From Brassicibacter mesophilus (GTDB taxonomy: Bacteria > Bacillota > Clostridia > Tissierellales > Proteiniboraceae), in contig NZ_JBNPXI010000034.1 of the NCBI RefSeq assembly GCF_050433385.1, forward strand, positions 1 to 39,298: 39,298 nucleotides of DNA, written 5' to 3'. Under the pieces are notes generated by a model. That model was not told where the DNA came from and did not search any database. It was given only the letters and a program-made list of their open reading frames with translations. Positions within the stretch are counted from its first letter, which is position 1, and each line of letters opens with the position of its first letter. The translations under genes and the position numbers were made by a program. Of the stretch, positions 26,041 through 34,422 are shown piece by piece.

Positions 26041-26544
26041 ATCCAATTTGAGATAAAAGTGATTTCCAAACTACATCCAATAATATCGAATGGTTTAAGA
26101 AAGGAAGAGGAATATTTTTCATTCAATAAAGATGCAGGGATGTTTGCATGTCCGAAAGGACATTTAGCAATAAGAGTTGCAAAAACTGGTAAGAAAAGAG
26201 AGACCAATAGAAATCAAGTAATGACCTACTATTTTGATGTAGAGAAATGCAAAACACGTTTACAGCGAGAAGGTTGTTACAAAGAAGGAGCTAAAACAAA
26301 AATATATTCTGTATCAATCAAGTCGGACTTGCATGAAAATCATAAAGAATTTCAGGAAACTGCTTACTTCAAAGAACATTATCGGGAGAGGTACATGATT
26401 GAGGCGAAAAATAGTGAACTTAAAAGCAGGTATGGTTATGGTGTTGTGAACTCATCAGGCCCCTTTGGCATGCAGATACAAGGGGGTATATCAATATTTA
26501 CAGTGAATATCAAGAGGATATTGACAATCCTAAGAAATAAATAA
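26041..26544 (+). pseudogene. IS1182-family transposase C-terminal fragment
   Basis: About 160 residues matching the C-terminal part of IS1182 transposases: FNKDAGMFACPKGHLAIR, YYFDVEKCK, EGCYKEGAKTK, RYMIEAKNSELKSRYGYG with the DDE glutamate, and a hydrophobic end. The N-terminal two thirds are missing, so the copy is inactive. Part of the scar between the agr locus and array II. Confidence 0.8.
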
Positions 26545-26559
26545 GAGTTGCAATAGCAA

Positions 26560-26609
26560 AAAGCACATCAGTATTTTCACGATTAATTTGAAAATATTGA
26601 TGTGCTTTT
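26560..26609 (+). terminator. Strong terminator after the IS1182 fragment
   Basis: AAAGCACATCAGTATTTTCA (26560-26579) pairs with TGAAAATATTGATGTGCTTT (26589-26608) with one mismatch, followed by T-rich sequence. Confidence 0.8.
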
Positions 26610-26705
26610 AAATTTTACCTAAATAACTGACTAAATTAGCTTATTTTTCAGCAGCCTCATATTGTTAGTAGTGTTTATTGTAATCAAAAAATTACTCGAT
26701 TGTGG

Positions 26706-26711
26706 TATAAT
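26706..26711 (+). promoter_or_regulatory. Extended -10 promoter at the head of array II
   Basis: TGTGGTATAAT is a near-ideal extended -10, about 60 bases before the first cassette boundary of array II. It could drive transcription into the array, like a cassette promoter. Confidence 0.5.
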
Positions 26712-26744
26712 GTGTAATTAGTGGAAAGAATCTATAAGCAGAAA

Positions 26745-26780
26745 TTCTCGAGCAATGGTTCGGGAATGCAATAGTTAGCT
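26745..26780 (+). other. attC-like right half at the start of array II
   Basis: GTTAGCT (26774-26780) is a closing box; only a partial arm precedes it (TTCGGGAATGCAATA). The left half of this site was lost when the non-cassette block was joined here. GACATTGTGAGC after the box pairs with the flank of attC 21, proving this is a cassette start. Confidence 0.7.
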
Positions 26781-26823
26781 GACATTGTGAGCTGTTTATT
26801 AAAACATCGAGGAGGTATTTACA

Positions 26824-27363
26824 ATGAGAAGAAAAGTGATAGTTTATATAGCCACAAGTTTGGATGAGTATATAGCTACTGAAGATGATTCATTAGATTG
26901 GTTATTTAAGGTGGAAGGAGAAGGCGATAATGGGTATTCGGAGTTCTATGACACTATAGATACAATAGTTCTTGGTAGAAGAACCTATGATTGGATCATG
27001 AACGTAGAGAAAGAGAATTTCCCCTATAAGAATAAGAAGTGTTATGTATTCACTAAGTCAAGATATGAACCTAATAATAGTGTAGAGTTTGTTGATGGCG
27101 ACATAGTTAGATTTATAAACACATTAAAGGGTGTTGAAGGTAGAAACATTTGGATTGTTGGTGGAGGAGACTTACTATCCTATTTTCTTAAAGAGAATCT
27201 TGTGGATGAGTTTATAATAAATATTGCACCTACCATTATTGGAACAGGAATTCCTTTGTTCAATAAACAGAACATTGAAATAGAGTTAGAATTAAAAAGT
27301 ATTCGGCGGTTTAATCAATTTGCAGAACTTCACTATGTAAAGAGGCAAAGTGATAACAACTAG
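26824..27363 (+). CDS. RibD C-terminal / dihydrofolate-reductase-like protein
   Basis: 179 residues. RKVIVYIATSLDEYIATEDDSLDWL at the N-terminus, VLGRRTYDWI, YVFTKS and NIWIVGGGDLLSYFLKENLVDEFIINIAPTIIGTGIPLF form the RibD-C/DHFR-like NADPH-binding fold. Probably an NADPH reductase; the substrate is unknown. Some relatives are found on mobile DNA. ATG with GAGGAGG upstream. First cassette of array II. Confidence 0.9.
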   Translation: MRRKVIVYIATSLDEYIATEDDSLDWLFKVEGEGDNGYSEFYDTIDTIVLGRRTYDWIMNVEKENFPYKNKKCYVFTKSRYEPNNSVEFVDGDIVRFINTLKGVEGRNIWIVGGGDLLSYFLKENLVDEFIINIAPTIIGTGIPLFNKQNIEIELELKSIRRFNQFAELHYVKRQSDNN

Positions 27364-27392
27364 AGTGAATGCTTATTTCCGCTCACAACATG

Positions 27393-27497
27393 AGCTAACA
27401 ATAGATTAACAACATCTCTTCACCGGGAGCGAAGCTCCACCAAGGAGAATTCCTTTGAGGTCCGGTTCAGAGACATCGCTAATCCGAAACGTTAGAT
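27393..27497 (+). other. attC-like recombination site 21
   Basis: Left box AGCTAAC (27393-27399), right box GTTAGAT (27491-27497), 105 bp. AGATTAAC/TAATCCG arms; CACCGGGAGCGAAGCTCCACC apex. GCTCACAACATGAGCTAAC mirrors the start at 26774. Confidence 0.85.
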
Positions 27498-27560
27498 GAA
27501 ATTGACTCATTCATTACGAGGTACTCCTTTTAGGAAAAATAATATAGGAAGGTGTAGGTT

Positions 27561-28679
27561 GTGGAAAATGTATTATATTTAATTAGAGGGCTAATTATTT
27601 CTATTGCTATACTCATAGCATTAATCATTTGTATTATTTTTATAGCAAGACTAATTAATTCAAATAAAATTAAAATTATCTCTAAAAATGGAGTACAACA
27701 AAATTTATATGTTGAAATAGGTGAGATTAAGCAATATATACAGATTCGTGGAGAGAATGAGAATAATCCAATAATTTTGTTCTTACATGGTGGACCATGT
27801 AATCCTAATGCTTATATAGCACCTTATTATCAGAAAGCACTTGAGCAAGACTACACATTTGTTAATTGGGACCAACGTGGTAGTGGAAGAACTTTTTTTG
27901 AAAATCCTAATATGAACTTTGAAACAGATATTTCTCCTGATATTCTGATAAATGATATTGATGAAATAGTATCCTATTTAACCAATAGATTTGGGCAAAA
28001 CAAGATTATACTTATGGGGCATTCTTGGGGAACTGTTCTGGGTACACAATATTGTTTGAAATATCCTGAAAAAGTATCTGCCTATATAGGTATTGGACAA
28101 AATATCAATGCTATGAAGGGAGAAGAGTTAGCTGTTAAAACAGCAATTGATATGGCACAATCAGATGGTAAAATAGAATATATAAAAGAATTGCATGATA
28201 CTTGGAATAAAGTATCCCAACAAAAAAATATTAATCTAGAATTCATGACGAATTTTATTGAAATGCGTAAGCTCATAGCCCAATATCTCACTTGTAATGA
28301 GGAAATGTCACTTGTAAAAATAATGTGGTTATATTTGACTTCTTCTGAGATGTCACTAAGAGATTTAAAATTCTTTTTAAAGAATAGTAATTTAAAGAAT
28401 CGTTTTCAATATGCAGTAATGCTAGATGAATACGTTTTTTATAACTTTGATTTGAATGAGTATTCAAAGAACTATCAAGTTCCAGTATATTTCATTTCCG
28501 GTGATAGTGATTGTATACCTCCACATATAATGATTGAGGAATATTTCAACTCTATAATAGCTCCTGATAAAGAGATATTTTTAATAGAAAAAGCAGGGCA
28601 TTTACCTTTCCTTGATAATCCCGAAGCTTTTTGTAACGTTGTAGGAGAAATATTAAAAGTACGATTAAACATAAGTTAA
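27561..28679 (+). CDS. Alpha/beta hydrolase, prolyl-aminopeptidase-like, membrane-anchored
   Basis: GTG start with GGAAGGTG upstream. 372 residues. One N-terminal membrane helix (about 10-30). Hydrolase core: FLHGGPCNPNAY oxyanion loop, NWDQRGSGRT as in the proline iminopeptidase branch, nucleophile serine in GHSWGTVLG (about residue 155), aspartate in ISGDSDCIPP, histidine in AGHLPFLDNP. The active domain may face either side of the membrane. Single gene of its cassette. Confidence 0.88.
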   Translation: MENVLYLIRGLIISIAILIALIICIIFIARLINSNKIKIISKNGVQQNLYVEIGEIKQYIQIRGENENNPIILFLHGGPCNPNAYIAPYYQKALEQDYTFVNWDQRGSGRTFFENPNMNFETDISPDILINDIDEIVSYLTNRFGQNKIILMGHSWGTVLGTQYCLKYPEKVSAYIGIGQNINAMKGEELAVKTAIDMAQSDGKIEYIKELHDTWNKVSQQKNINLEFMTNFIEMRKLIAQYLTCNEEMSLVKIMWLYLTSSEMSLRDLKFFLKNSNLKNRFQYAVMLDEYVFYNFDLNEYSKNYQVPVYFISGDSDCIPPHIMIEEYFNSIIAPDKEIFLIEKAGHLPFLDNPEAFCNVVGEILKVRLNIS

Positions 28680-28723
28680 AAAAATGTGAAGGTAAAAGCT
28701 TCAAAGATGAATGAGTCAACATC

Positions 28724-28839
28724 ATCTAGCAAAATGTTTCCGTTCGCTACGCACATTCTTTCATCGGGTGCGAGCACCGCCAAGAAGAAGGGCTCTGTGG
28801 GTCCGATTCAGGAACGTTTCGAGTGCGAGAACGTTATGT
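28724..28839 (+). other. attC-like recombination site 22
   Basis: Left box ATCTAGC (28724-28730, one change), right box GTTATGT (28833-28839), 116 bp. CATCGGGTGCGAGCACCGCC apex. AATGAGTCAACATCATCT mirrors its own cassette start at 27491. Confidence 0.82.
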
Positions 28840-28896
28840 GACATTGCACATTAGTTTTTGAAAATAGATTTTTTATAGGTTTTGGAGGAGATATTT

Positions 28897-29550
28897 ATGA
28901 ATACAAAAGATGTAGTGCTACGAAATGAAACTGTATCAGATTATAGAACGGTTGAAGAATTGACTAGGGAAGCTTTTTGGAATCTCCATGTTCCTGGATG
29001 TAATGAACACTATCTATTACATATCATGAGAAAAGCTGATTCATTTATTCATGAACTTGATACTGTTGCAGAAGTAAATGGGGAAGTCGTCGGTAATATT
29101 GTTTACACCAAAGCTAAAATTGTTGATGATAATGGTTTCTATCACAATGTGATAACTTTTGGTCCCATTTCAGTTCTCCCTATATCTCAAAGGAAAGGAA
29201 TTGGTGGCATATTAATAGAACATACGAAGGCAAAGGCAAAAGAGCTTGGTTACAAAGCAATACTTATTTACGGTGACCCAGACTATTATTGTAGATTTGG
29301 CTTTACCGCTGCAAAAGACTATAAAATTGGTACATCTGATAATATGTATGCAGCTGCGCTACAGGCATTGGAATTATATCCTGAAGCCTTGTCTAACATA
29401 AGTGGTCGTTTTTTAGAAGATAAAATTTATGATATAGATGAAAAAGCAGCTAAAGAATTTGATAAAGAATTTCCTCCTAAAGAACTGCTCAGTGATCTTC
29501 CAACACAAATAAGGTTTAGTCAATTAGTGAAAATGAGGGTATCAAGATAA
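28897..29550 (+). CDS. GNAT-family N-acetyltransferase (YhbS-like)
   Basis: Start ATG 28897 with GGAGGAG six bases upstream. 217 residues. Motif A FGPISVLPISQRKGIGGILIEHTKAKAKELGYKAI and DPDYYCRFGF motif B match the YhbS-like branch, which often has a C-terminal extension as here. The acceptor is unknown. Single gene of a cassette whose attC is destroyed by the IS3-family element. Confidence 0.9.
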   Translation: MNTKDVVLRNETVSDYRTVEELTREAFWNLHVPGCNEHYLLHIMRKADSFIHELDTVAEVNGEVVGNIVYTKAKIVDDNGFYHNVITFGPISVLPISQRKGIGGILIEHTKAKAKELGYKAILIYGDPDYYCRFGFTAAKDYKIGTSDNMYAAALQALELYPEALSNISGRFLEDKIYDIDEKAAKEFDKEFPPKELLSDLPTQIRFSQLVKMRVSR

Positions 29551-29571
29551 GGCTATTGAAAACTTCCGTGT

Positions 29572-29588
29572 GCAACATCACATTGGAT
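29572..29588 (+). other. attC 23, left half only, cut by an insertion sequence
   Basis: TGCAACATCACAT is the expected flank and partial left box for the cassette beginning at GTTATGT 28833 (expected ending ACATAAC). The sequence then switches to the IS3-family left end. No right half is found beyond the IS. Confidence 0.7.
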
Positions 29589-29601
29589 TGTCAACACTAA
29601 A

Positions 29602-30435
29602 TTAGACAGTTTTTATAAGGTTATGATTTTTAAATTGTCTAGGACTTAGATATCCTAGAGTTGAATGAATTCTAAAATTATTAAACCAATTAACATAATC
29701 TGCTAACTTCAACTCAAGTTCTTCTAAATTCTCAAAGCAATAATTCTTAGTAAACTCAGTCTTAATTATTTTAAATGTAGCTTCAGCTACAGCATTATCA
29801 TATGGACAACCCTTCATACTTAGAGAACGTTTGATTTTAAAAGTGTCTAGAACTTCTTCAATGAGTTTATTTTTGAATTCATTACCTCGATCAGTATGGA
29901 ACAAAGTAATAGAATCTAATCGAGTTTTGACACTAGCAAAGGCTTGATACACTAGATTAGCATCTTTGTTAGTGCCAGCACTATAACCTATAATCTCTCT
30001 ATTAAAGAGGTCAATTAAAAGACATACGTAATTCCAGGTATTTTTAACCCTAACATATGTTAAATCGCTTACTACAACTGCATATGGTGCTTCAGTGCTA
30101 AATTTCCTATTTAGCTTATTTGCTACATTAGATTCATTGCATTTACTTACATGGGGCTTATACTGAGCAACGGTATAGTTTGATACTAACCCATTAGCTT
30201 TCATTATTTTACCGATTTTCCTTCTTGAAACTATAATTTCTTGTTTCTTAAGCTCTATCTTGATTTTTCTAGTGCCATAATTATTTCTACTAGCTTTAAA
30301 GATTTCTATAACCTTGGGTGTTATCTCATCAGTTGATTCTTTAGCCTTAGATTCATAGTAATAGGTACTTCTAGAGATTTGTAAGACTTTGCACATTGCT
30401 GATACACTGTATTTGTGGGCATTATTTTTTATCAC
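29602..30435 (-). CDS. IS3-family transposase OrfB (DDE integrase domain)
   Basis: 277 residues from GTG. HTH_21-like N-terminus (ISRSTYYYESK...RNNYGTRKI). Catalytic triad: aspartate in VVSDLTYVR, aspartate in LFHTDRGNEF, glutamate in DNAVAEATFK. It begins two bases after the OrfA stop, so it is made either by reinitiation or, as usual for IS3, as a frameshift fusion. Confidence 0.93.
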   Translation of the reverse strand: MIKNNAHKYSVSAMCKVLQISRSTYYYESKAKESTDEITPKVIEIFKASRNNYGTRKIKIELKKQEIIVSRRKIGKIMKANGLVSNYTVAQYKPHVSKCNESNVANKLNRKFSTEAPYAVVVSDLTYVRVKNTWNYVCLLIDLFNREIIGYSAGTNKDANLVYQAFASVKTRLDSITLFHTDRGNEFKNKLIEEVLDTFKIKRSLSMKGCPYDNAVAEATFKIIKTEFTKNYCFENLEELELKLADYVNWFNNFRIHSTLGYLSPRQFKNHNLIKTV

Positions 30436-30437
30436 AT

Positions 30438-30722
30438 TTACTTTCGTCCTAATATCAGCGCCGCTTGCTTTAAAATATCATTCTCCATTTTCAGCTTTTG
30501 ATTTTCTTTTCTTAGATTATTAAGTTCAATTTCTTCTGGGGAAAGATTATCCTTTTCCTTAAAGGAACCTGTTGTTTGACTTCTTTTAATCCAGGTATTA
30601 AAGGCAGTTGGCGTTAAATCGTACTCTTTCATTATCTCTTGTTTGGGTTTACCACTTTCATAAAGCTTTACCATTTGAGCTTTAAATTCATCAGTATAGG
30701 TTCTTCTATCTCTTTTAGTCAT
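30438..30722 (-). CDS. IS3-family transposase OrfA (helix-turn-helix)
   Basis: 94 residues. YTDEFKAQMVKLYESGKPKQEIMKEYDLTPTAFNTWIK is the HTH_Tnp_1 domain; a leucine-zipper coil (LNNLRKENQKLKMENDILKQA) follows. It binds the IS ends. ATG with GAGGAG upstream on the minus strand. Confidence 0.93.
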   Translation of the reverse strand: MTKRDRRTYTDEFKAQMVKLYESGKPKQEIMKEYDLTPTAFNTWIKRSQTTGSFKEKDNLSPEEIELNNLRKENQKLKMENDILKQAALILGRK

Positions 30723-30802
30723 ATAAACAGGTCTCCTCTTTATTTAATATTATTTAAAGTTTACATGACCTTATTTTTATTGTCTAGTTAATTGTAGCCG
30801 AT

Positions 30803-31252
30803 CCAGTTGTAACTTTACCTCCTATGATGGTTATTTTGTCACAGGTGTATGGCGATGAAGAACATGCTCCGTATGAGGCATGGAGAAATATTTTAAATTG
30901 GTCAAAAAACAATGTTTCAATAACAGAATCTAAGTATTATGTTTTTAATAATTATAATATTAGAAGAAAAAATATACGTAGATATTATATTGCAATGGTA
31001 TCTTGTATGGTTAAGCCAAATGAGCTTGAGACAGGGCTATCTTTACAGATTTTAGAAGGAGGTAAATACATATGTGCTAGATGTAATTTTACTACTTTGC
31101 CAAATACATGGGAGAAACTTATAAATTATATTAACATTAATAATATGAAAGTAAATCCAAAGCTTAAATGGCGTGAAGAATGGCATATTAAAGATAATAA
31201 ACTTAAATCTAATAGTAACCCTGAAATAACTATTTATTGCCCAATAAAATAG
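30803..31252 (+). pseudogene. GyrI-like effector-binding-domain protein, 5' end removed by IS
   Basis: The frame is open from the IS boundary (PVVTLPPMMVILSQVYG...), and the first ATG at 30824 lies inside conserved sequence. The residues VYGDEEHAPYEAWRNILNW and the two-lobe pattern fit the GyrI-like / AraC effector-binding fold that binds small hydrophobic molecules or, in GyrI, gyrase. About 150 residues remain. Without its start region and cassette leader it is unlikely to be properly expressed. Confidence 0.6.
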
Positions 31253-31280
31253 TGGTGTATAAGGGGCATAGGGGAAACTA

Positions 31281-31394
31281 TATATAACAATATGTTTAGC
31301 GTAAAGGTGCGCAGAGGATTGTTTTTTTAGGTCATTGCGCACCACATCTTTTCGCTGGGTGCAAGCACCTATTATAACATCCGTAACGTTCTAG
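31281..31394 (+). other. attC-like recombination site 24
   Basis: Left box ATATAAC (31281-31287), right box GTTCTAG (31388-31394), 114 bp. GGTGCGCAG and ATTGCGCACC pair; CGCTGGGTGCAAGCACC apex. The right arm is shortened. Confidence 0.7.
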
Positions 31395-31492
31395 TGCTAG
31401 TCTATTAGAGAATGATTTTATAATTATTATTTATTGAGCATTTAAATAGAATTAAACAAGAATAAATATTATTTGTAAGGGGACGTATTAAA

Positions 31493-31663
31493 TGAAGAGA
31501 TATATTATCTGTAGGCAAAGGAAACTCTATAGAAGGAATATTATTGATGATTGAAAAAACTGAGATTACAAAAGACAAGGCTATTATTGAAGGATCAAAA
31601 TTTCGTTCAGGTATAGGTGCCATCGGAGTGAAATGTGAACTTATCCTTAAAAATAACATATGA
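31493..31663 (+). pseudogene. Frameshifted small gene, unknown
   Basis: AGGGG and ATG (31492) are followed within three codons by a shift; the frame then reads RDILSVGKGNSIEGILLMIEKTEITKDKAIIEGSKFRSGIGAIG to TGA 31661. Probably a short cassette gene inactivated by a one-base indel. No family is recognised. Confidence 0.4.
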
Positions 31664-31762
31664 GAACTAATAGAAGCAAAAATGACATGGATTAGTTAAG
31701 GCTTTAATGCAGACTATGAAAAATGAAATTTGTGGATTTAGGGTTAGTGGTTTGGAGCCATC

Positions 31763-31907
31763 ATCTAACAAAACGTTTGCACAAGGGTGTACTAAGGGAC
31801 AAGTCTAGGGCGTTGTGCACCATACCTTCTCACTAGGTGCGAAGCTCTATTAAGAGGTATTCCTATGGGGTTCAGTTCGAAGGTGTTGCAAATACGAACC
31901 GTTAGGC
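31763..31907 (+). other. attC-like recombination site 25
   Basis: Left box ATCTAAC (31763-31769), right box GTTAGGC (31901-31907), 145 bp; the right box is identical to a common canonical integron core site. Arms ACGTTTGCAC and TGTTGCAAATACG pair. The left box does not match the start of its cassette (GTTCTAG), so this cassette is a composite. Confidence 0.85.
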
Positions 31908-31934
31908 AAAAACTAAAAAAGGCAGGGTCGATAA

Positions 31935-32163
31935 ATGAAAGAAGTTATTAGTACATATCAAGAAAAATTAGATAAGATTTTTGATATAAAAGAGAGAAAA
32001 ACTAGGTTTAGATGTAAAAGAGATCATAGATTATAGACCTTTGAATAGGGTAACATTTTATGCAACCGGAAGTAGATATATTTCATTGCTTGAGCATAGC
32101 CAACCAAGATTAATAGAAGATATAGAACAGTTATTTTATGAGATGAATAAGGAAACTTTTTAG
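31935..32163 (+). pseudogene. Frameshifted small cassette gene, unknown
   Basis: MKEVISTYQEKLDKIFDIKE reads from ATG 31935, then a shift near 31998 moves to GLDVKEIIDYRPLNRVTFYATGSRYISLLEHSQPRLIEDI...NKETF and TAG. Joined, it would be about 75 residues. No family is recognised; inactivated by one indel. Confidence 0.5.
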
Positions 32164-32168
32164 ACTTC

Positions 32169-32390
32169 GCCTAAGCCAGCTAATGGTTGTCAAGGGTTTT
32201 TTGAAAAAAAGTAGAATATAGTAAAAATAGGCATAACAAATAAACCTATAAAAAATAGGTTTTAAAAATGCTACTGCATGATAAGAATCAAGTAATAATT
32301 AATGATTTAAATTAAATGTTTTACCGCTTTCAGCCACCAAGCTAAGAGCTAGTTAGGTGGCTGAAACAACGGAAATATGAACCGTTATAG
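32169..32390 (+). other. attC-like site 26, interrupted by an IS110-type remnant
   Basis: GCCTAA (32169-32174) is the left box expected from its own cassette start GTTAGGC. It is broken before the final C by foreign sequence, and the site resumes at about 32312 (AAATGTTTTACCG...CGGAAATATGAACC) to the right box GTTATAG (32384-32390). The apex is CAGCCACCAAGCTAAGAGCTAGTTAGGTGGCTG. Confidence 0.75.
32176..32278 (-). mobile_element. IS110-family end remnant inside an attC
   Basis: 103 bp beginning CCAGCTAATGGTTGTC and ending TGCTACTGCA, about 95% identical to 39013-39116, which is the region just downstream of an IS110-type transposase stop codon. The transposase itself is absent here, so this is an internal-deletion relic. 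Confidence 0.75.
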
Positions 32391-32504
32391 GAAATGATGA
32401 TATCGGGGCTATTCATTGGTGTTTGTATGAATAGAAAGCAATAAGATACGGAGTTGCAGAATAATGTGTAATAAAGATTATTTGTATAATTGGAGGATTA
32501 GCAG

Positions 32505-33047
32505 ATGATTAAAATTAGAGAATTAACGGAAGTGGATATGCAACAAGCTATAGAATTAAAGATTTTGTGTTGGACAGAAGAGTTAGCTGGTAAGGCTGAA
32601 AACACGCTTTCTGTTTCGCAAGAATTGGACTTTTGGGTAGATTGGATGCATACAGCCGAAGAAAACAATGATATACGTTTGTTGATTGGTGCGTTTGAGA
32701 ATGATAAGATGCTTGGCGTTGCTTTTGGTAGTTTTGCGGAAACTTTTGACATACCCGAAAAAGGGATAGAACTGAATGGCCTCTGGGTATATCCTGACCA
32801 GCGAAATAGGGGAATTTCTCTCATGATGATTATCTATATATTAGATTTTTACTTAGCGAAGGGTATGGAAAACATGGTTATCTATAACCCTCATTATGCA
32901 CCATCAAATCGATTTTATCACAAATTTGGTGCACAGGTAGCCAAACAGGAATATCAGATGGATTGTAGACTTTTGGTAGATGTCTTTTTGATAGATATGT
33001 TGTCAATGAAAAGGAAATTGGAGCATTCGCTGAAAAAATATATATAG
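32505..33047 (+). CDS. GNAT-family N-acetyltransferase
   Basis: 180 residues. IELNGLWVYPDQRNRGISLMMIIYILDFYLAKGM is motif A; NMVIYNPHYAPSNRFYHKFGAQV is motif B. Cytosolic; the acceptor is unknown. ATG with GGAGG upstream. The leader has the ATATCGGGG motif shared by other cassettes. Single gene of its cassette. Confidence 0.9.
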   Translation: MIKIRELTEVDMQQAIELKILCWTEELAGKAENTLSVSQELDFWVDWMHTAEENNDIRLLIGAFENDKMLGVAFGSFAETFDIPEKGIELNGLWVYPDQRNRGISLMMIIYILDFYLAKGMENMVIYNPHYAPSNRFYHKFGAQVAKQEYQMDCRLLVDVFLIDMLSMKRKLEHSLKKYI

Positions 33048-33131
33048 GAGTATGAGAATAATCTGTATAAAAAGTAATTTTCATTATTCTTATTTTGTGA
33101 AGAATTATTGGGGGAAAAAGAGTCATCACTC

Positions 33132-33281
33132 CTATAACAAAGCATTTAGGGATAGGGTGCACGGAGGCACGTATTTGGGGTAGTACAGGTGCACCACATC
33201 TCTTCATCGGTAGCAAAGCTCCACCAAGAGGAAGGGTTTTGGGGCCCGATCCAGAGACGTCGCAAATGCCAACCGATAGAT
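33132..33281 (+). other. attC-like recombination site 27
   Basis: Left box CTATAAC (33132-33138), right box GATAGAT (33275-33281; GTT changed to GAT), 150 bp. Apex CATCGGTAGCAAAGCTCCACC. AGTCATCACTCCTATAAC mirrors its own start at 32384. Confidence 0.8.
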
Positions 33282-33334
33282 GACATTGAGTACTATTGTA
33301 TTATAAGAAAAATATATACTAATGAGGTGATTAA

Positions 33335-34096
33335 ATGGATAAACGATTGACATTTAACGAAGATGAAAAGAATTATGATAAGTTTAGACCTACATATTGT
33401 AAAGGATTATTTGATGCTATAATTGATTATTCGGGACTTGATGCAACTAAGAAAGCTGTTGAGATAGGGATAGGTACTGGGCAAGCTACTACACCTATCT
33501 TAGAGACTGGTTGTTCAGTTACAGCAATAGAATTAGGGGACAGATTAGCTACATACTCAAAGAATAAATTCAGTACCTATGATAACTTTTCAATACATAA
33601 TATTTCTTTTGAAGACTACATATATACTCCAAACAGTATTGATTTGATATATTCAGGAACAGCTTTTCATTGGATACCACAAGAAATAGGGTATCCAAAA
33701 GTTTTTGATATGCTTACAAGTGGTGGTACTTTAGCTTTATTTTGGAATAGACCTTCAGGAAGGAAAAATAGTGCCCATAAAGCAATACAATCTATTTACA
33801 AAAAGTATATGCCTACTGCTAATCTAGTTAAGGACAATCAAGAAAAATACAATATGATAATGGATACAATCAGAAAATATGGATTTATAGACTTACAGTT
33901 TAAGTTGATGCATCAAACAAGGAGTTTTAATGCAGAAGACTATGTTTCACTACTCAATACATATTCAGATCATCGTATACTCTCAAGTGATATAAAGGAA
34001 TCATTTTTTAATGAAATAAAATTTGCAATTAATAGGTTTGGTGGTTGTTTTAAAGTGTATGATACAATAGATTTATATTTAGCGAAGAAACCTTAA
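33335..34096 (+). CDS. Class I SAM-dependent methyltransferase
   Basis: 253 residues. Motif I AVEIGIGTGQATTPIL (about 37-52), the acidic end of strand 2 in VTAIELGDRL, motif II region SIDLIYSGTAFHWIP, and GGTLALFWNRPSG. The FHWI signature is typical of the methyltransferase 11/25 group acting on small molecules. Cytosolic; the substrate is unknown. ATG with GAGGTG upstream. Single gene of its cassette. Confidence 0.92.
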   Translation: MDKRLTFNEDEKNYDKFRPTYCKGLFDAIIDYSGLDATKKAVEIGIGTGQATTPILETGCSVTAIELGDRLATYSKNKFSTYDNFSIHNISFEDYIYTPNSIDLIYSGTAFHWIPQEIGYPKVFDMLTSGGTLALFWNRPSGRKNSAHKAIQSIYKKYMPTANLVKDNQEKYNMIMDTIRKYGFIDLQFKLMHQTRSFNAEDYVSLLNTYSDHRILSSDIKESFFNEIKFAINRFGGCFKVYDTIDLYLAKKP

Positions 34097-34149
34097 ATTA
34101 TTTTATAACTAAAGTAGAGTAGTTTACGGTAGATTCCGTGCTTAACATC

Positions 34150-34277
34150 ATCTAATAATGTGTTCCCATTCGTTCCGGACAAGGTAATCTTTTTGGTGAA
34201 AGCTCTCCACACATTCCTCAACCTTAGATAAGAGCTATCTAAGGTTGAGGAATGTCGGGAACATGAGAATGTTGCGT
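34150..34277 (+). other. attC-like recombination site 28
   Basis: Left box ATCTAAT (34150-34156), right box GTTGCGT (34271-34277), 128 bp. Arms TGTGTTCCC and CGGGAACATG; apex CAACCTTAGATAAGAGCTATCTAAGGTTG is a perfect stem with an AAGAGC loop. Confidence 0.85.
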
Positions 34278-34422
34278 GGTTGCTCGTTCATGGAGACTTT
34301 TGTTAGAGATGGACATGTTGTTTTTAAATTTATAATTGTAAAATATTTCAAAACAAGTGATTCATTTAACTCAAGTGGATGATTAACTATGTATATAATG
34401 AAATTTTTGAGGAGGTATAGAA

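Larger units (their letters stand above)
29589..30800 (-). mobile_element. IS3-family insertion sequence, apparently complete
   Basis: About 1.2 kb with imperfect terminal inverted repeats: left TGTCAACACTAAATTAGACA, right (reverse complement) CGGCTACAATTAACTAGACA, and a shared ATAAGGTYATG just inside. It carries two ORFs on the minus strand. There is no target-site duplication (GGAT left, ATCC right), which together with the missing attC half suggests an adjacent deletion. Confidence 0.85.
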
